Shown: in pieces, positions 43,648-52,967 of the stretch | Position numbering within the stretch: the first letter of the stretch is position 1 | Layout: each line of letters opens with the position of its first letter | NCBI GenBank assembly: GCA_023424965.1 | Contig: JAFADI010000189.1 | Location: forward strand, 3,219 to 67,218 | Direction of reading: 5' to 3' | Length of the DNA stretch: 64,000 nucleotides | Source: Bacillota bacterium | GTDB taxonomy: Bacteria; Bacillota; Clostridia; Acetivibrionales; JAFADI01 | The notes under the pieces: generated by a model | What the model was told of the DNA's origin: nothing | The model's input: the letters and a program-made list of their open reading frames with translations, nothing else | Database searches by the model: none | Position numbers and translations under genes: made by a program

Positions 43648-45315
43648 CTACTCCTCGATGAGCTCGCTGATCGGTGCACCCGGAGGAACGATGGGGAAAA
43701 CCTTGTCATCCATGTCGATTTCAAAGTTTATCAGCACCGGCGTGTCTTTTGACTCAAGAGCTTCAAGGAGTGCGGCATCCACCTGTTCCGGTTTGGTGAC
43801 GTTGATGCCCCTGGCGCCGAAAGCTCTGGCCAGGGCCACAAAATCCGTTCCCCTGTCGATGGTTGTCTGGGAGTAGCGCCTGTTATAGAACAAATCCTGC
43901 CACTGCCTCACCATTCCAAGTACGTGGTTGTTGAAAATAGCGATAATGATGGGTATCTTGTACTCAACAGCCGTGGCAAGCTCATTGCAGTTCATCCGGA
44001 AGCTTCCGTCCCCCGCAACGTTGATAACCTTTTTGTCGGGCCTTCCAAGCTGGGCTCCGATACATGCTCCCAGCCCGAAACCCATGGTACCCAGCCCTCC
44101 GGAAGATACAAACTGCCGCGGGGCAGTGAATTTGTAAAACTGTGCCGCCCACATCTGATGCTGCCCTACCTCCGTTGTGATAATGGCATCTCCCTTGGTG
44201 AGCTCATAGATGCGCTCCATGATATAATAAGGCCTCAAAATCTCATCCTGGGGATACTTTAACGGGTAGTCCTCTTTCATCTGTGTAATTCTGACGGTCC
44301 AATCCCTGTGGCTTCTTTTTTCCACCTTTGAATTCAGGTGGCGTATTATTTTTTTGATATTCCCCACCAGCGCGTATTGGACGCCGATATTTTTCCCGAT
44401 TTCGGCAGGGTCGATATCGATGTGGATAATCTTTGCATTGGGGGCGAATTTCTTCACGTTGCTGATCACCCTGTCACTGAACCTGGCGCCGATGGCGATG
44501 ATGAGGTCCGCTTCGGAGATGGCCAGGTTTGTGGTCCTCGTGCCGTGCATACCCACCATGCCGGTAAAAAGTTCATGGGTGCCGGGAAAAGATCCCATGC
44601 CCATCAACGTGGTCGTAACGGGAATTATTGCCTTCTCCGCCAGTGTCGCCACTTCCTCATTGGCTCCTGCGATGGATACGCCTCCGCCGGAGATGATCAC
44701 AGGCTTTTCAGAAAGATTTATAACCTCCGCCACCTCGTCAATCTCGCTTTCTGCGGCGCCGATGGGAACGGCCTGGGGCTTTAGAGGCTCTTTCCTGGTA
44801 TATTCCGCCGTGGCAGCGGTCACATCCTTGCATATGTCCACAAGCACCGGCCCGGGACGCCCTTCTTTCGCAATGAGAAATGCCTCCCTTATTACGTCCG
44901 CCAGCTTATTTACATCTTTTACGATGTAGTTGTGCTTTGTAATGGGCATTGTGATCCCGGTGATATCCACCTCCTGGAAAGAATCCTTTCCCAGCAGCGA
45001 AGTGGCCACCTGCCCGGTGAAAGCCACCATGGGCACCGAGTCCATGTATGCGGTAGCGATCCCCGTCACCAGGTTGGTTGCACCGGGACCGGAGGTGGCG
45101 AGGCATACGCCCACCTTGCCCGTGGCTCTGGCATAGCCGTCTGCCGCATGAGAGGCTCCCTGCTCGTGTGAAGTGAGGATATGCCTTATTTCATCCTTTG
45201 CCTTGTACAAAGCGTCATAGATAAACAATACCGCCCCTCCGGGAAAACCGAATACGGTATCCACCCCTTGTTCCTTCAGGCACTCAACAAATATTTCGGC
45301 ACCAGTTAATTTCAT
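43648..45315 (-). CDS. ilvB: Acetolactate synthase large subunit
   Basis: A 555-residue thiamine-diphosphate enzyme that condenses two pyruvates (or pyruvate and 2-oxobutyrate) in valine, leucine and isoleucine synthesis. The catalytic Glu51 lies in SHEQGASHAADGYAR. The cofactor-binding motif GDGSFRMNCNELATA ends in a NNHVLGMVRQWQ stretch typical of biosynthetic AHAS rather than the catabolic AlsS type. It is 17 bases after ilvD. A terminator follows, so no regulatory subunit gene (ilvN) is in this operon; it must lie elsewhere or be absent. Confidence 0.96.
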   Translation of the reverse strand: MKLTGAEIFVECLKEQGVDTVFGFPGGAVLFIYDALYKAKDEIRHILTSHEQGASHAADGYARATGKVGVCLATSGPGATNLVTGIATAYMDSVPMVAFTGQVATSLLGKDSFQEVDITGITMPITKHNYIVKDVNKLADVIREAFLIAKEGRPGPVLVDICKDVTAATAEYTRKEPLKPQAVPIGAAESEIDEVAEVINLSEKPVIISGGGVSIAGANEEVATLAEKAIIPVTTTLMGMGSFPGTHELFTGMVGMHGTRTTNLAISEADLIIAIGARFSDRVISNVKKFAPNAKIIHIDIDPAEIGKNIGVQYALVGNIKKIIRHLNSKVEKRSHRDWTVRITQMKEDYPLKYPQDEILRPYYIMERIYELTKGDAIITTEVGQHQMWAAQFYKFTAPRQFVSSGGLGTMGFGLGACIGAQLGRPDKKVINVAGDGSFRMNCNELATAVEYKIPIIIAIFNNHVLGMVRQWQDLFYNRRYSQTTIDRGTDFVALARAFGARGINVTKPEQVDAALLEALESKDTPVLINFEIDMDDKVFPIVPPGAPISELIEE

Positions 45316-45332
45316 AAAAAGAACCTCCTAAA

Positions 45333-46991
45333 CTATTTAAGCACAGCGCCGGTACTTGCTGAAGATACCAGTCTGGCGTACCTGCCCAGATAGCCTGTCG
45401 TGATCTTGGGCTTTGGAGCAGTCCACAGGGACAGTCTTGATTTCAGTTCCTCGTCGGAGACCTCCACGTTCAGCTTTCCTGCGGGTATATCGATGCTGAT
45501 GATATCCCCTTCCCTCACTGCCGCGATGGGTCCGCCCTCCATGGCCTCCGGGGATACATGCCCGATGGATGCGCCCCTGGATGCACCGGAGAACCTTCCG
45601 TCGGTAATCAGGGCCACGTCCTTATCCAGTCCCATGCCTGCTATTGCAGAGGTGGGCCCCAGCATTTCCCTCATCCCCGGGCCGCCTCTGGGCCCTTCAT
45701 ACCGGATAATGACGATGTCGCCCTTGACGATTTTGCCGTCATAGATGGCAGCAATGGCGTCATCCTCGGAATCGAACACTCTTGCGGGACCTTTGTGAAC
45801 CAGCATTTCGGAGGCAACGGCGGAACGCTTTACCACCGCACCGTCAGGCGCTATATTGCCTTTTAGCACGGCAATCCCTCCGGTTTTGCTGTAGGGCTCC
45901 TCAATGCTCCGAATGACCTCATGGTCGAGGACCGAGGCTCCTTCGATATTCTCCCCTACGGTTTTACCCGTAACGGTCATAAGCTCCATATGAATCAAAT
46001 TCTTTTTCGCTAATTCCTTCATTACCGCCTGAACGCCGCCTGCCGCATATAAATCCTGGATGTGGTGGGGACCGGCCGGCGCCAGCTTGCACAGGTTCGG
46101 AACCCTGCCGCTGATCTCATTGATGATGTCCAGGTTTATTTCCACGCCTGCCTCATTGGCAATGGCAGGCAGGTGCAAAACCGAATTGGTGGAACAGCCG
46201 AGGGCCATGTCGACGGTAAGGGCATTTTCAAAGGCCTCCGCCGTCAAAATATCCGAAGGCTTTATCCCCTTCTCCACCAGTTCCATGACCTTCATGCCGG
46301 CTCTTTTGGCCAGGCGCACCCTCTCGGCGTAGACCGCGGGGATTGTTCCGTTTCCCGTAAGGCCCATTCCGAGAACCTCTGTAAGGCAGTTCATGGAATT
46401 TGCGGTAAACATGCCGGAGCAGGAACCGCACCCGGGACATGCGTGGTCTTCCACCTCGCAGACCTCTTCTTCACTCATTTTCCCTGCCTTGTAAGCTCCT
46501 ACCGCCTCAAACACACTGTTCAGGTCCATCTGCCTGCCGCCGCGGTTCAGGGAAAGCATGGGGCCGCCGCTGACAACCACGGCAGGTACATTGATTCTCG
46601 CCGCCGCCATCAGCATGCCGGGCACGATCTTGTCACAGTTGGGTATGAAAACCATTCCGTCGAAGCTGTGGGCGAGGCCCATGGCCTCACAGGAATCGGC
46701 AATGAGCTCTCTTGTGGCGAGGGAATATTTCATTCCCGTATGCCCCATGGCAATTCCGTCACATACGCCAATGGCCCCGAACTCGATGGGCGTTCCTCCG
46801 GCCATCCGTATTCCCGCTTTTACCGCCTCGGCAATGGTGTCAAGATGGATGTGCCCCGGTATGATCTCGCTTTTTGAGTTTACCACACCGATCAAAGGCC
46901 TGTTGATTTCCTCGTCCGTATATCCCATGGCTTTGAAGAGGGACCTGTGGGGGGCCCTTTCAATGCCCTTTTTGACTATATCGCTTTTCAT
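45333..46991 (-). CDS. ilvD: Dihydroxy-acid dehydratase
   Basis: A 552-residue iron-sulfur dehydratase, the third common step of branched-chain amino acid synthesis. Cluster-ligand cysteines lie in NCDKIVPGM and CPGCGSCSGMFTANSMNC. The ATG at 46991 has GGAGGG 6 bases upstream; an upstream in-frame ATG falls inside the leader hairpin. It is the first gene of ilvD-ilvB, and its leader forms several hairpins (47010-47150) but has no recognisable T-box. Confidence 0.97.
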   Translation of the reverse strand: MKSDIVKKGIERAPHRSLFKAMGYTDEEINRPLIGVVNSKSEIIPGHIHLDTIAEAVKAGIRMAGGTPIEFGAIGVCDGIAMGHTGMKYSLATRELIADSCEAMGLAHSFDGMVFIPNCDKIVPGMLMAAARINVPAVVVSGGPMLSLNRGGRQMDLNSVFEAVGAYKAGKMSEEEVCEVEDHACPGCGSCSGMFTANSMNCLTEVLGMGLTGNGTIPAVYAERVRLAKRAGMKVMELVEKGIKPSDILTAEAFENALTVDMALGCSTNSVLHLPAIANEAGVEINLDIINEISGRVPNLCKLAPAGPHHIQDLYAAGGVQAVMKELAKKNLIHMELMTVTGKTVGENIEGASVLDHEVIRSIEEPYSKTGGIAVLKGNIAPDGAVVKRSAVASEMLVHKGPARVFDSEDDAIAAIYDGKIVKGDIVIIRYEGPRGGPGMREMLGPTSAIAGMGLDKDVALITDGRFSGASRGASIGHVSPEAMEGGPIAAVREGDIISIDIPAGKLNVEVSDEELKSRLSLWTAPKPKITTGYLGRYARLVSSASTGAVLK

Positions 46992-47009
46992 GCGCAACCC
47001 TCCTAGTAG

Positions 47010-47150
47010 TTTGTAACGCTTCAATTTCATACTCTGTTCAAAGCGCTACAAATCTATTTCTTTGATGTTGTGGTCTGCACACCCTGAACAACATGCGCTA
47101 CAGACCACTTGTGTAAGGACCATATAAATATAGCCGGGCTCAGCCGGCTA
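47010..47150 (-). promoter_or_regulatory. Structured leader of ilvD-ilvB
   Basis: Three hairpins lie in order on the minus strand: TAGCCGG/CCGGCTA (47131-47150), GTGGTCTG/CAGACCAC (47070-47108) and a 12-bp stem TTTGTAGCGCTT/AAGCGTTACAAA with one G-U (47010-47052) ending just before the ribosome binding site. The second and third each carry TGTAGCGC near the 5' arm, suggesting a repeated unit. No T-box or intrinsic-terminator signature is present. Confidence 0.55.
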
Positions 47151-47162
47151 GATATTAAGGTA

Positions 47163-47192
47163 ATTTTACTACTATGTAAATGAAAAAGTCCA
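47163..47192 (-). promoter_or_regulatory. Probable promoter of ilvD-ilvB
   Basis: TGGACT, 18 bases, TAAAAT on the minus strand. It gives a leader of about 165 bases that contains the three hairpins. Confidence 0.5.
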
Positions 47193-47243
47193 GTCTTTGA
47201 ACAAAAAAGTTTTTTTCATTAAATAATTATCCTCATTTTTGCA

Positions 47244-47534
47244 TCAATCCTCAAAATCCACTGCAACAGAGGTCTCTCGCACTTCATGCATATATTTCTT
47301 GACTACACTCACATGGTAGGGATGTTCCTGGTAATCGTCAAGGTCCTGCCTGGAATCAAATTTTGCTATAAGGATCACATCATAAGACCTTTCGGAGCGC
47401 AAGAAATCAATGCCCACCTCCATGTGCCTGAGAGTGCCGATTTGGCCCTTCATACCCATCAGTACTTCCTTTGCTTTCTGCCTGCTTTCGATACTGCCGT
47501 CCTTTAGCTTGAACATTACAACATGGGTTATCAC
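47244..47534 (-). CDS. Dabb (stress-responsive alpha/beta barrel) family protein
   Basis: A 96-residue dimeric ferredoxin-like barrel of the Dabb family. Family marks are the start ITHVVMFKLKD, the RSYDVILIAKFD strand and YQEHPYHVSVVKKYM near the C-terminus. No catalytic function is established for bacterial stand-alone members. It lies between a TPR-protein gene and the ilv promoter with no evident operon partner. Confidence 0.88.
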   Translation of the reverse strand: MITHVVMFKLKDGSIESRQKAKEVLMGMKGQIGTLRHMEVGIDFLRSERSYDVILIAKFDSRQDLDDYQEHPYHVSVVKKYMHEVRETSVAVDFED

Positions 47535-47613
47535 CCTTCATTTCTCCTTTCAACGCTATAAAGTTAACCTGTTGTGACCATAGGTTGCTGCAAAGGCGCT
47601 GCTTTAAACGATA

Positions 47614-48297
47614 TCAGCCGCCGATTGTCAATTTGTTGAGCCAGGAGAAAAAGGCCCAACGCCTGTGAAGCTTTCTCAGCGCCCTGGGACAGTAAGTATA
47701 GTCCCTCAGGGCATGCTCGAACATTTCTTTCGCCTTTATCCTGTCTCCGGAATTTTTATAGACCTTGCCCATCCGGAAGAAATTTTCCGTATTGGCAAAG
47801 CTTTGAAACCGCTCTTCCAGTTTGGAGAAAAGCTCTTTCTGTGAGTTCCCGCTTTCAAGGTGGTACCGCAGCATGTAGACATAGGGCAGGCCATAGCCCA
47901 CGGAAGGATTCAGCTCCAGGGCTTTCTCCAGAAATTTTATCCCTCCGGAGGAGTTGTTTATCTCAAAGCTGGCCATCCCCAAATACATATAAAGCCTGGC
48001 GGAGTTTTCAATCTTTTCGCCGGCCCTGTTCAGATACTCAATGCATCTGTCATACCTGCGCTTTTCAAAATAGAGAACGCCCAACTCCAGCAAAGCATCT
48101 GCGTTGGAAGGATTCAAGTAGATCAGGCGCTGCAAATTCTTTATCCGGCTGTTCCGCTTCAGCGGAGCAAAAAAATCCGGTAAGAATCTAAAATAAAGCC
48201 TGTCGATAAATCCATACAGTAAAAGGAGGACAACCAGCGCCAGTATGGGATTTCCCGTAAGCATGGACAGTAAAAAATAAAGTGGAATTGCTTTCAT
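47614..48297 (-). CDS. Tetratricopeptide-repeat membrane protein
   Basis: A 227-residue protein. One or two hydrophobic stretches occupy residues ~1-27, followed by at least three TPR units (for example ADALLELGVLYFEKRRYDRC, ARLYMYLGMASFEIN in repeat form, and FFRMGKVYKNSGDRIKAKEMFEHAL in family form). TPR domains mediate protein contacts; the partner is unknown. It follows a CvpA-family gene by 20 bases, so the two are probably co-expressed. Confidence 0.8.
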   Translation of the reverse strand: MKAIPLYFLLSMLTGNPILALVVLLLLYGFIDRLYFRFLPDFFAPLKRNSRIKNLQRLIYLNPSNADALLELGVLYFEKRRYDRCIEYLNRAGEKIENSARLYMYLGMASFEINNSSGGIKFLEKALELNPSVGYGLPYVYMLRYHLESGNSQKELFSKLEERFQSFANTENFFRMGKVYKNSGDRIKAKEMFEHALRDYTYCPRALRKLHRRWAFFSWLNKLTIGG

Positions 48298-48317
48298 AAA
48301 GCCTCCGTTCCTGAATT

Positions 48318-49034
48318 TTACACCGGGGGGAAATGGTTTTTAGGGAACATCCAGTCAACGATGAAGTTGTGCTGGTACAGGTATTTTGCCAGAACGGAAT
48401 TGTCCATGGCATTGAATAATCCCGTAAACTGAGGTGCAGAGCTGAAGATCATGACCACTGCAAAAATAATATATACGGTGAGCAACCCTTCAACCGTTCC
48501 CAGGGCAAAACCCCCAAGCTTATCAACCTGCTTGAACAGGGGAAGCTTCGCGATACCCTGCAGGATAACCCGTGCAAAAATCAGTGCAAATCGAATGAGT
48601 ATGTACAATAAAATCACGCTGATGATTTCGATGGCCAGCGTGGCCAGCTTTTCGCTCAGGAATTCCATGATGGCCCTTACATCAATGAAGCTGGTAGGGT
48701 CCGGCATTGAATCCCTCACCATATCCTTCATAAACCCGGGAAGCTTCAGGTTGTCCACCAGGGCCTTTGCCCCCGCCTCTTTTGCCTGGGCGTTTACAGA
48801 GGGCGCCTGGGCCTGCTGCTGCAGCATAAGACTTTTGAAAATGCTTTGCTGGATGCTTTGGTACAAAGGTGTGGTGAGAAGGAATTTTGCAACGACGGGA
48901 TAGAATTTGATGGAAACCACGATGGATACCAAAAAGGATGCAAGCCTGTAAACCGACATGATAAAGCCGTTGGACAGGCCCACAAGACCAAAGCCCAGGA
49001 TAATCCCAAGCACAAGTAAATCACTCCAATTCAT
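48318..49034 (-). CDS. CvpA family membrane protein
   Basis: A 238-residue CvpA/colicin-V-production family protein with four hydrophobic segments (N-terminal pair within residues ~5-60, then about 125-160 and 190-215) and the typical FALGTVEGLLTVYIIF stretch. An extra polar section rich in Gln and Ala (about 75-110) separates the halves. The family is linked to envelope maintenance, but the molecular role is unsettled. It sits between the DUF5711 gene and the TPR gene, all close together on one strand. Confidence 0.87.
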   Translation of the reverse strand: MNWSDLLVLGIILGFGLVGLSNGFIMSVYRLASFLVSIVVSIKFYPVVAKFLLTTPLYQSIQQSIFKSLMLQQQAQAPSVNAQAKEAGAKALVDNLKLPGFMKDMVRDSMPDPTSFIDVRAIMEFLSEKLATLAIEIISVILLYILIRFALIFARVILQGIAKLPLFKQVDKLGGFALGTVEGLLTVYIIFAVVMIFSSAPQFTGLFNAMDNSVLAKYLYQHNFIVDWMFPKNHFPPV

Positions 49035-49081
49035 AGATACCCCCCTGACATAATTCTACTCGTTTTACCGTCCCCAAATAT

Positions 49082-50284
49082 TTATTGTTGAATTTCCGCG
49101 ATAACCACATTGGTCTTGGTTACGACAGCCGCTTGCTGCCGGTTGAAAAAATGCACCTCAACCACATCGGCTTTCGAAGTATATTTGCCCACAAGCTTCC
49201 CTCTGGTGTTGATAAAATAAATTTCCCTGCCTGTGTTGACTGCGGCCAGGTCACTGTAGGTTTCGATATTCAAAACCCTGTCCTGGATCTCATAGGCCTC
49301 CGTCTGCTTTCCTTCGCTGTTAAGGATGATCACATCCGTTTCTGCACCGCCAAGCACGCCCTGGTTATTTTCCCTGCCCACCGCCGCAATGACATATTTT
49401 CCCGGTATGATGCCGGCACTGTATACCTTTCGATTGGTAAATTCCTGCTTCCATTTCTCATTCCCCGCTCCATCCACGCATATGATCCCCGACTCGTTGA
49501 CGGCAATCACAAGCTCATCCTTCAAAAACCACAGATTGGGGTAAAGCTCCTCTTCTCTTAAGGTTTTGGCTGCAAGGGACTTTCCGAACATGTCCGTAAA
49601 CTCAATACCGGTGCCGGCTTTGATTCCCGAGGTATCGATGGTATTGAGGAGCACGGTTTTGCCTGAAGGAGAAACCTTTGACCCAAGCAAAAAATTCTTG
49701 GCGACGGTCCGTGTAAAAAACTCATTTCCCTGCAGGTTGTAAACCGTAAGCATTCCCTTATAGCCCTTGGTCTCCTGCGCCACAGACACATGTCCGCTTT
49801 CGCTTATGTCCGCGCTGATGATGGCATTGTCCAGCTTTTTATCCCATTTGATGTCTTTTCCGCTAAGGACATATAGTTCCTTGCCCTCAACGTCATACAC
49901 CAGCAGGTCCCCTCCCGAACGCTTGATCCTGGGTTTGTTCATGGACAGGGTCAGGCTCCAGAGCTCCTTGCCCTCCCTGTTAAAGGCCTTTATATGATCC
50001 TTGGTGCACTGAATCAGCGTATCCTTATAGGTATTGAATGCACAATTTTCTTTTTCATCATAGTCAATTTCTACAAACTCTTTTTTCTCGGTATTTACAA
50101 GCTTGTCCCGGAAGCCGTCGGAAACCAGCTCCTTGACATTGACATTCTTTATGTCGATATTCTGGCTTTTTAAATACACCAGAAAGGCCACACCTACCAT
50201 GGTGAAAACCAGCAGGAAAAACATCAGAACATTCAGCTTCCTTGTTGGTTTTCCCTTTTCGGCTCTCATCTCGGGCTGGGTCAC
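49082..50284 (-). CDS. DUF5711 family protein (membrane-anchored beta-propeller-like)
   Basis: A 400-residue clostridial protein. It has a short cytoplasmic lead and one membrane helix (about residues 20-40), then an extracellular part of repeated beta-blade-like units (for example IKAFNREGKELWSLTL, LTVYNLQGNEFFTRTV, GIICVDGAGNEKWKQE), as in PQQ-like propellers. The function is unknown. The GTG at 50284 is used since GAGGTGA lies 7 bases upstream. It precedes the CvpA gene by 47 bases, suggesting a joint envelope role. Confidence 0.82.
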   Translation of the reverse strand: MTQPEMRAEKGKPTRKLNVLMFFLLVFTMVGVAFLVYLKSQNIDIKNVNVKELVSDGFRDKLVNTEKKEFVEIDYDEKENCAFNTYKDTLIQCTKDHIKAFNREGKELWSLTLSMNKPRIKRSGGDLLVYDVEGKELYVLSGKDIKWDKKLDNAIISADISESGHVSVAQETKGYKGMLTVYNLQGNEFFTRTVAKNFLLGSKVSPSGKTVLLNTIDTSGIKAGTGIEFTDMFGKSLAAKTLREEELYPNLWFLKDELVIAVNESGIICVDGAGNEKWKQEFTNRKVYSAGIIPGKYVIAAVGRENNQGVLGGAETDVIILNSEGKQTEAYEIQDRVLNIETYSDLAAVNTGREIYFINTRGKLVGKYTSKADVVEVHFFNRQQAAVVTKTNVVIAEIQQ

Positions 50285-50386
50285 AATCCTTTCACCTCTG
50301 CCTCCTCTTTTGTAAGCTAACACTACACTTTAGCTGATATCCATTTTAACACATACCGGCAGTTTTTAACATATCCTATTTCCAGT

Positions 50387-51457
50387 TCATCTTTTCCTTC
50401 TTGCCATTGACCGGATGGGACTCGTTTTCATCCACTGGATAAGGATGACAAAAACCATAAACATGCCCGCGTAGCCGAAGATGGGATACAGGGTGGCAAT
50501 GAGGTTTGAAAACCCGAAGCTTGACATGGGAACCGCCAGGGTACATGCAAGGACGGTAATCAGCTTAATGTTCATGGGCAGCTTTGTGCTCAGCCTTTCA
50601 ACAAAAGAGTAGCCTGATGTGACGGCGGACACCAGCATGGCCAGCCATATCACAATGGTATATATATGGGTTACCAGGCTGCTGTATTGGCCCACAATGC
50701 TCAATACAGGCAATTCCCTGGACAGGGCGTTCGGATAAAACATAAATATGGCTGAATTGAGCAGGAAAGCAATGAAGCAGAGGAGCAGGCCCCCCAGGAT
50801 TCCGCCGCATATTCCCACCTTTCTGGTTTTGAGATAGGGCAGAAGGCTGCACATGACCACCACGGAAAGTATGCTGTTATAGCTTACGTACAGGAGGGAG
50901 GAAAAAAACCAGTTGTTTGTAATTCCGGATATATTCAGGTTCATGCTGAACACCGAGGTGTCCTTGAAAATGATGATATAAAATCCCATCGACACAATTC
51001 CGGCAATCAATACCGGCGATATGATGGTGCTTAATGTCACAACCCCCTTAATGCCGGTGAGGATCAGCACCATGCACAAAAGGGCCATAAACATTGCGGA
51101 GGCGTTCATGGGAAGGTTGAATTTTTCACTCAATATACCTGCGGAACCGGCAATCATGATGCAAAACAGCGAGAGGACAAATACGGCTACAATGATTTCC
51201 ATTACCCAGCCCATGAACCAGCCCACGGAGGGGAAAAGGAATTCATCATAATTTCTGATTCTTTCCCTGTATACCCGGTCCAGCACCGTATAACCGATGA
51301 TGGAAAACAGCAGCCCCGCCAGCAATATGCCGTAAAAACCGCCTTCGTAATAAGTGGAGAAAAACTGGACAATTTCCTGTCCCGACGCAAAGCCCGCTCC
51401 AATAATGGTTGCCAGGTAAATGCTTGCCACCTTGATGATATTCCTTGCCTCTCCCAT
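50387..51457 (-). CDS. YkvI-like membrane transporter
   Basis: A 356-residue integral membrane protein with about ten hydrophobic segments, resembling the YkvI family of the amino acid-polyamine-cation transporter superfamily. The N-terminal stretch YLATIIGAGFASGQEIVQFF contains the helix-breaking GAGFASG loop typical of these transporters. The substrate is unknown. The ATG at 51457 is 9 bases after AGGAG, and that AGGAG is part of the 3' arm of a long terminator-like hairpin (51460-51508), so expression may depend on read-through. Confidence 0.82.
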   Translation of the reverse strand: MGEARNIIKVASIYLATIIGAGFASGQEIVQFFSTYYEGGFYGILLAGLLFSIIGYTVLDRVYRERIRNYDEFLFPSVGWFMGWVMEIIVAVFVLSLFCIMIAGSAGILSEKFNLPMNASAMFMALLCMVLILTGIKGVVTLSTIISPVLIAGIVSMGFYIIIFKDTSVFSMNLNISGITNNWFFSSLLYVSYNSILSVVVMCSLLPYLKTRKVGICGGILGGLLLCFIAFLLNSAIFMFYPNALSRELPVLSIVGQYSSLVTHIYTIVIWLAMLVSAVTSGYSFVERLSTKLPMNIKLITVLACTLAVPMSSFGFSNLIATLYPIFGYAGMFMVFVILIQWMKTSPIRSMARRKR

Positions 51458-51459
51458 AA

Positions 51460-51508
51460 AAAACAACTCCTGACACAGAATTACTCGTATAATTCTATGT
51501 CGGAGTTG
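51460..51508 (-). terminator. Terminator hairpin that contains the next gene's ribosome binding site
   Basis: On the minus strand CAACTCC-GACATAGAATTA and TAATTCTGTGTCAGGAGTTG pair over about 18 bp with one bulge and one G-U, followed by T6. It ends the DUF4340/Gld-like operon; its 3' arm includes AGGAG, the ribosome binding site of the YkvI-like gene. Confidence 0.75.
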
Positions 51509-51581
51509 CAGGAATAATAACGAGGGCAGCCAAAATGTCTCCCGCAGCGTTATAACTATTTTAATTTGAAGTCCCAGGGGA

Positions 51582-52967
51582 CTATTGAGCTTTTGCCGCA
51601 GCCGCCTCCAGCTCTTTAAGGGCGGGCCTCAATTCCTCAATCAGCTTTCTTTCCACGATGATGTTGGTGTACTCGCCGTTCTTGAGGGCATAGGCATACC
51701 TGTCATCCTTGGGGATGAATTCTACCTTCATGGTTCCCGGCGCCTTTTTCAACGTATAGGTAATGGTCAGCTCGGGTTTTCCCTGGGGCTTTGCTCCAAT
51801 TTCCACCTCGCTTAAAGTGATGCCGATGAGCTTCTGGTAGTATACCCTGAACAGGCCGTCTCCCACTTTTCCGCCTTCCAGTTCCACACCACTGACATTT
51901 TTACCGTTTACAAAGAACTTGTCGTTGTCCTTGTTTTCCTTGTCGGTCTGCACATCAAAATTGTCGGTTCTGCCGTCCATTTCCACCGAAATCTTTGAAA
52001 CGTCGTCAATATTTACGATATACACAAATACATCCATGATTTCTTTAAAGGGCTTATCAAGAAAATTCAATGCCGACAGGCCCATGGTAAAAACTTCGTC
52101 ACTGTTTGCAAACTTGGCATAGGCTTCAACGCCCTTTTCCTTTTCGTCCCCGATCAGCAGCCTGGTTTTGACCCCTTTTGCCTCCAGTTCCACACTGTAG
52201 GAAGGATTTTTCAGGCCGTATTTGTCAAGGTCCGCGGCTTTCTCCTCCACCAGCGTGGAGAAATTCGCCCCAATGGCGGACTGTATCATCTGGGACAGCT
52301 TGGAGGCATCCGCATTTCCCTGGATGGGTGCTGTAAGGCTCCATTCGGTGCTGTCTTTTTTCACAGCGGCAAAGACCGTCTGTCCGGCCTTCTCCATCCC
52401 CATTGCCGTAACTTCATCAGGATTGTCGGCAAATATCTTTTTATTGATAAGGTCCGCCTTGCTGGCCTTCAAAGAATCTCCCGGATAGGTTCCCAGGACA
52501 TAAACCTTGTTGTCGTCCTTTGTCTTGACATAATAGCCGCTTTTTGTCGGTGTCACATTGCCGATGTTCAAAGCTTTTTCGCTGCCGTCCTGGAGTTTTA
52601 CGGCCACCGTAACAGGCTTGTCAAGGCCATACTGGCCAAGCTCGGAAGCATTTTCCTCCACCAGCTTGTCTGCCGTTACCGCAGCTGCGTTTGAAACAAC
52701 GCCGTCTACCGCGCTCTGATCATATTTAAAGTTTGAAGGAGCAGTGAGAACCCACTTTTTATCCTTGTTCTCAATAACTACCTTCCCTTCGGTATTTTCA
52801 ACGGTCACCTGGGAAATCTTTTCCTTGTCCAGCTCCCATAGTTTGATGGTGTCGCCGGCAGTTTCAGGTTCCGCCTCTTTGCTCTTTTTATTGGACAGGT
52901 AAAAATACGCGCCTGCAAGAAGCCCCAGTACTACAACCAAAATCAGAGCATTCCTGTAAAGCTTCAT
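51582..52967 (-). CDS. DUF4340 domain protein of a Gld-like ABC system
   Basis: A 461-residue protein with one N-terminal membrane helix (about residues 5-25) and a long extracellular part with two similar DUF4340 units (each with a W-L-(T/L)-x-P motif: KWVLTAPSN and EWSLTAPIQ, then a LxxYGLxxP segment: LGQYGLDKP and LDKYGLKNP). The function is unknown, but the gene overlaps the GldG-like gene by four bases (ATGA) and ends the ABC operon, so it probably acts with that complex at the cell surface. Confidence 0.88.
   Translation of the reverse strand: MKLYRNALILVVVLGLLAGAYFYLSNKKSKEAEPETAGDTIKLWELDKEKISQVTVENTEGKVVIENKDKKWVLTAPSNFKYDQSAVDGVVSNAAAVTADKLVEENASELGQYGLDKPVTVAVKLQDGSEKALNIGNVTPTKSGYYVKTKDDNKVYVLGTYPGDSLKASKADLINKKIFADNPDEVTAMGMEKAGQTVFAAVKKDSTEWSLTAPIQGNADASKLSQMIQSAIGANFSTLVEEKAADLDKYGLKNPSYSVELEAKGVKTRLLIGDEKEKGVEAYAKFANSDEVFTMGLSALNFLDKPFKEIMDVFVYIVNIDDVSKISVEMDGRTDNFDVQTDKENKDNDKFFVNGKNVSGVELEGGKVGDGLFRVYYQKLIGITLSEVEIGAKPQGKPELTITYTLKKAPGTMKVEFIPKDDRYAYALKNGEYTNIIVERKLIEELRPALKELEAAAAKAQ

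Noticed and set aside
46992..47243. T-box riboswitch before ilvD
   Set aside because: It is too short, with no T-box core sequence and no terminator with antiterminator.
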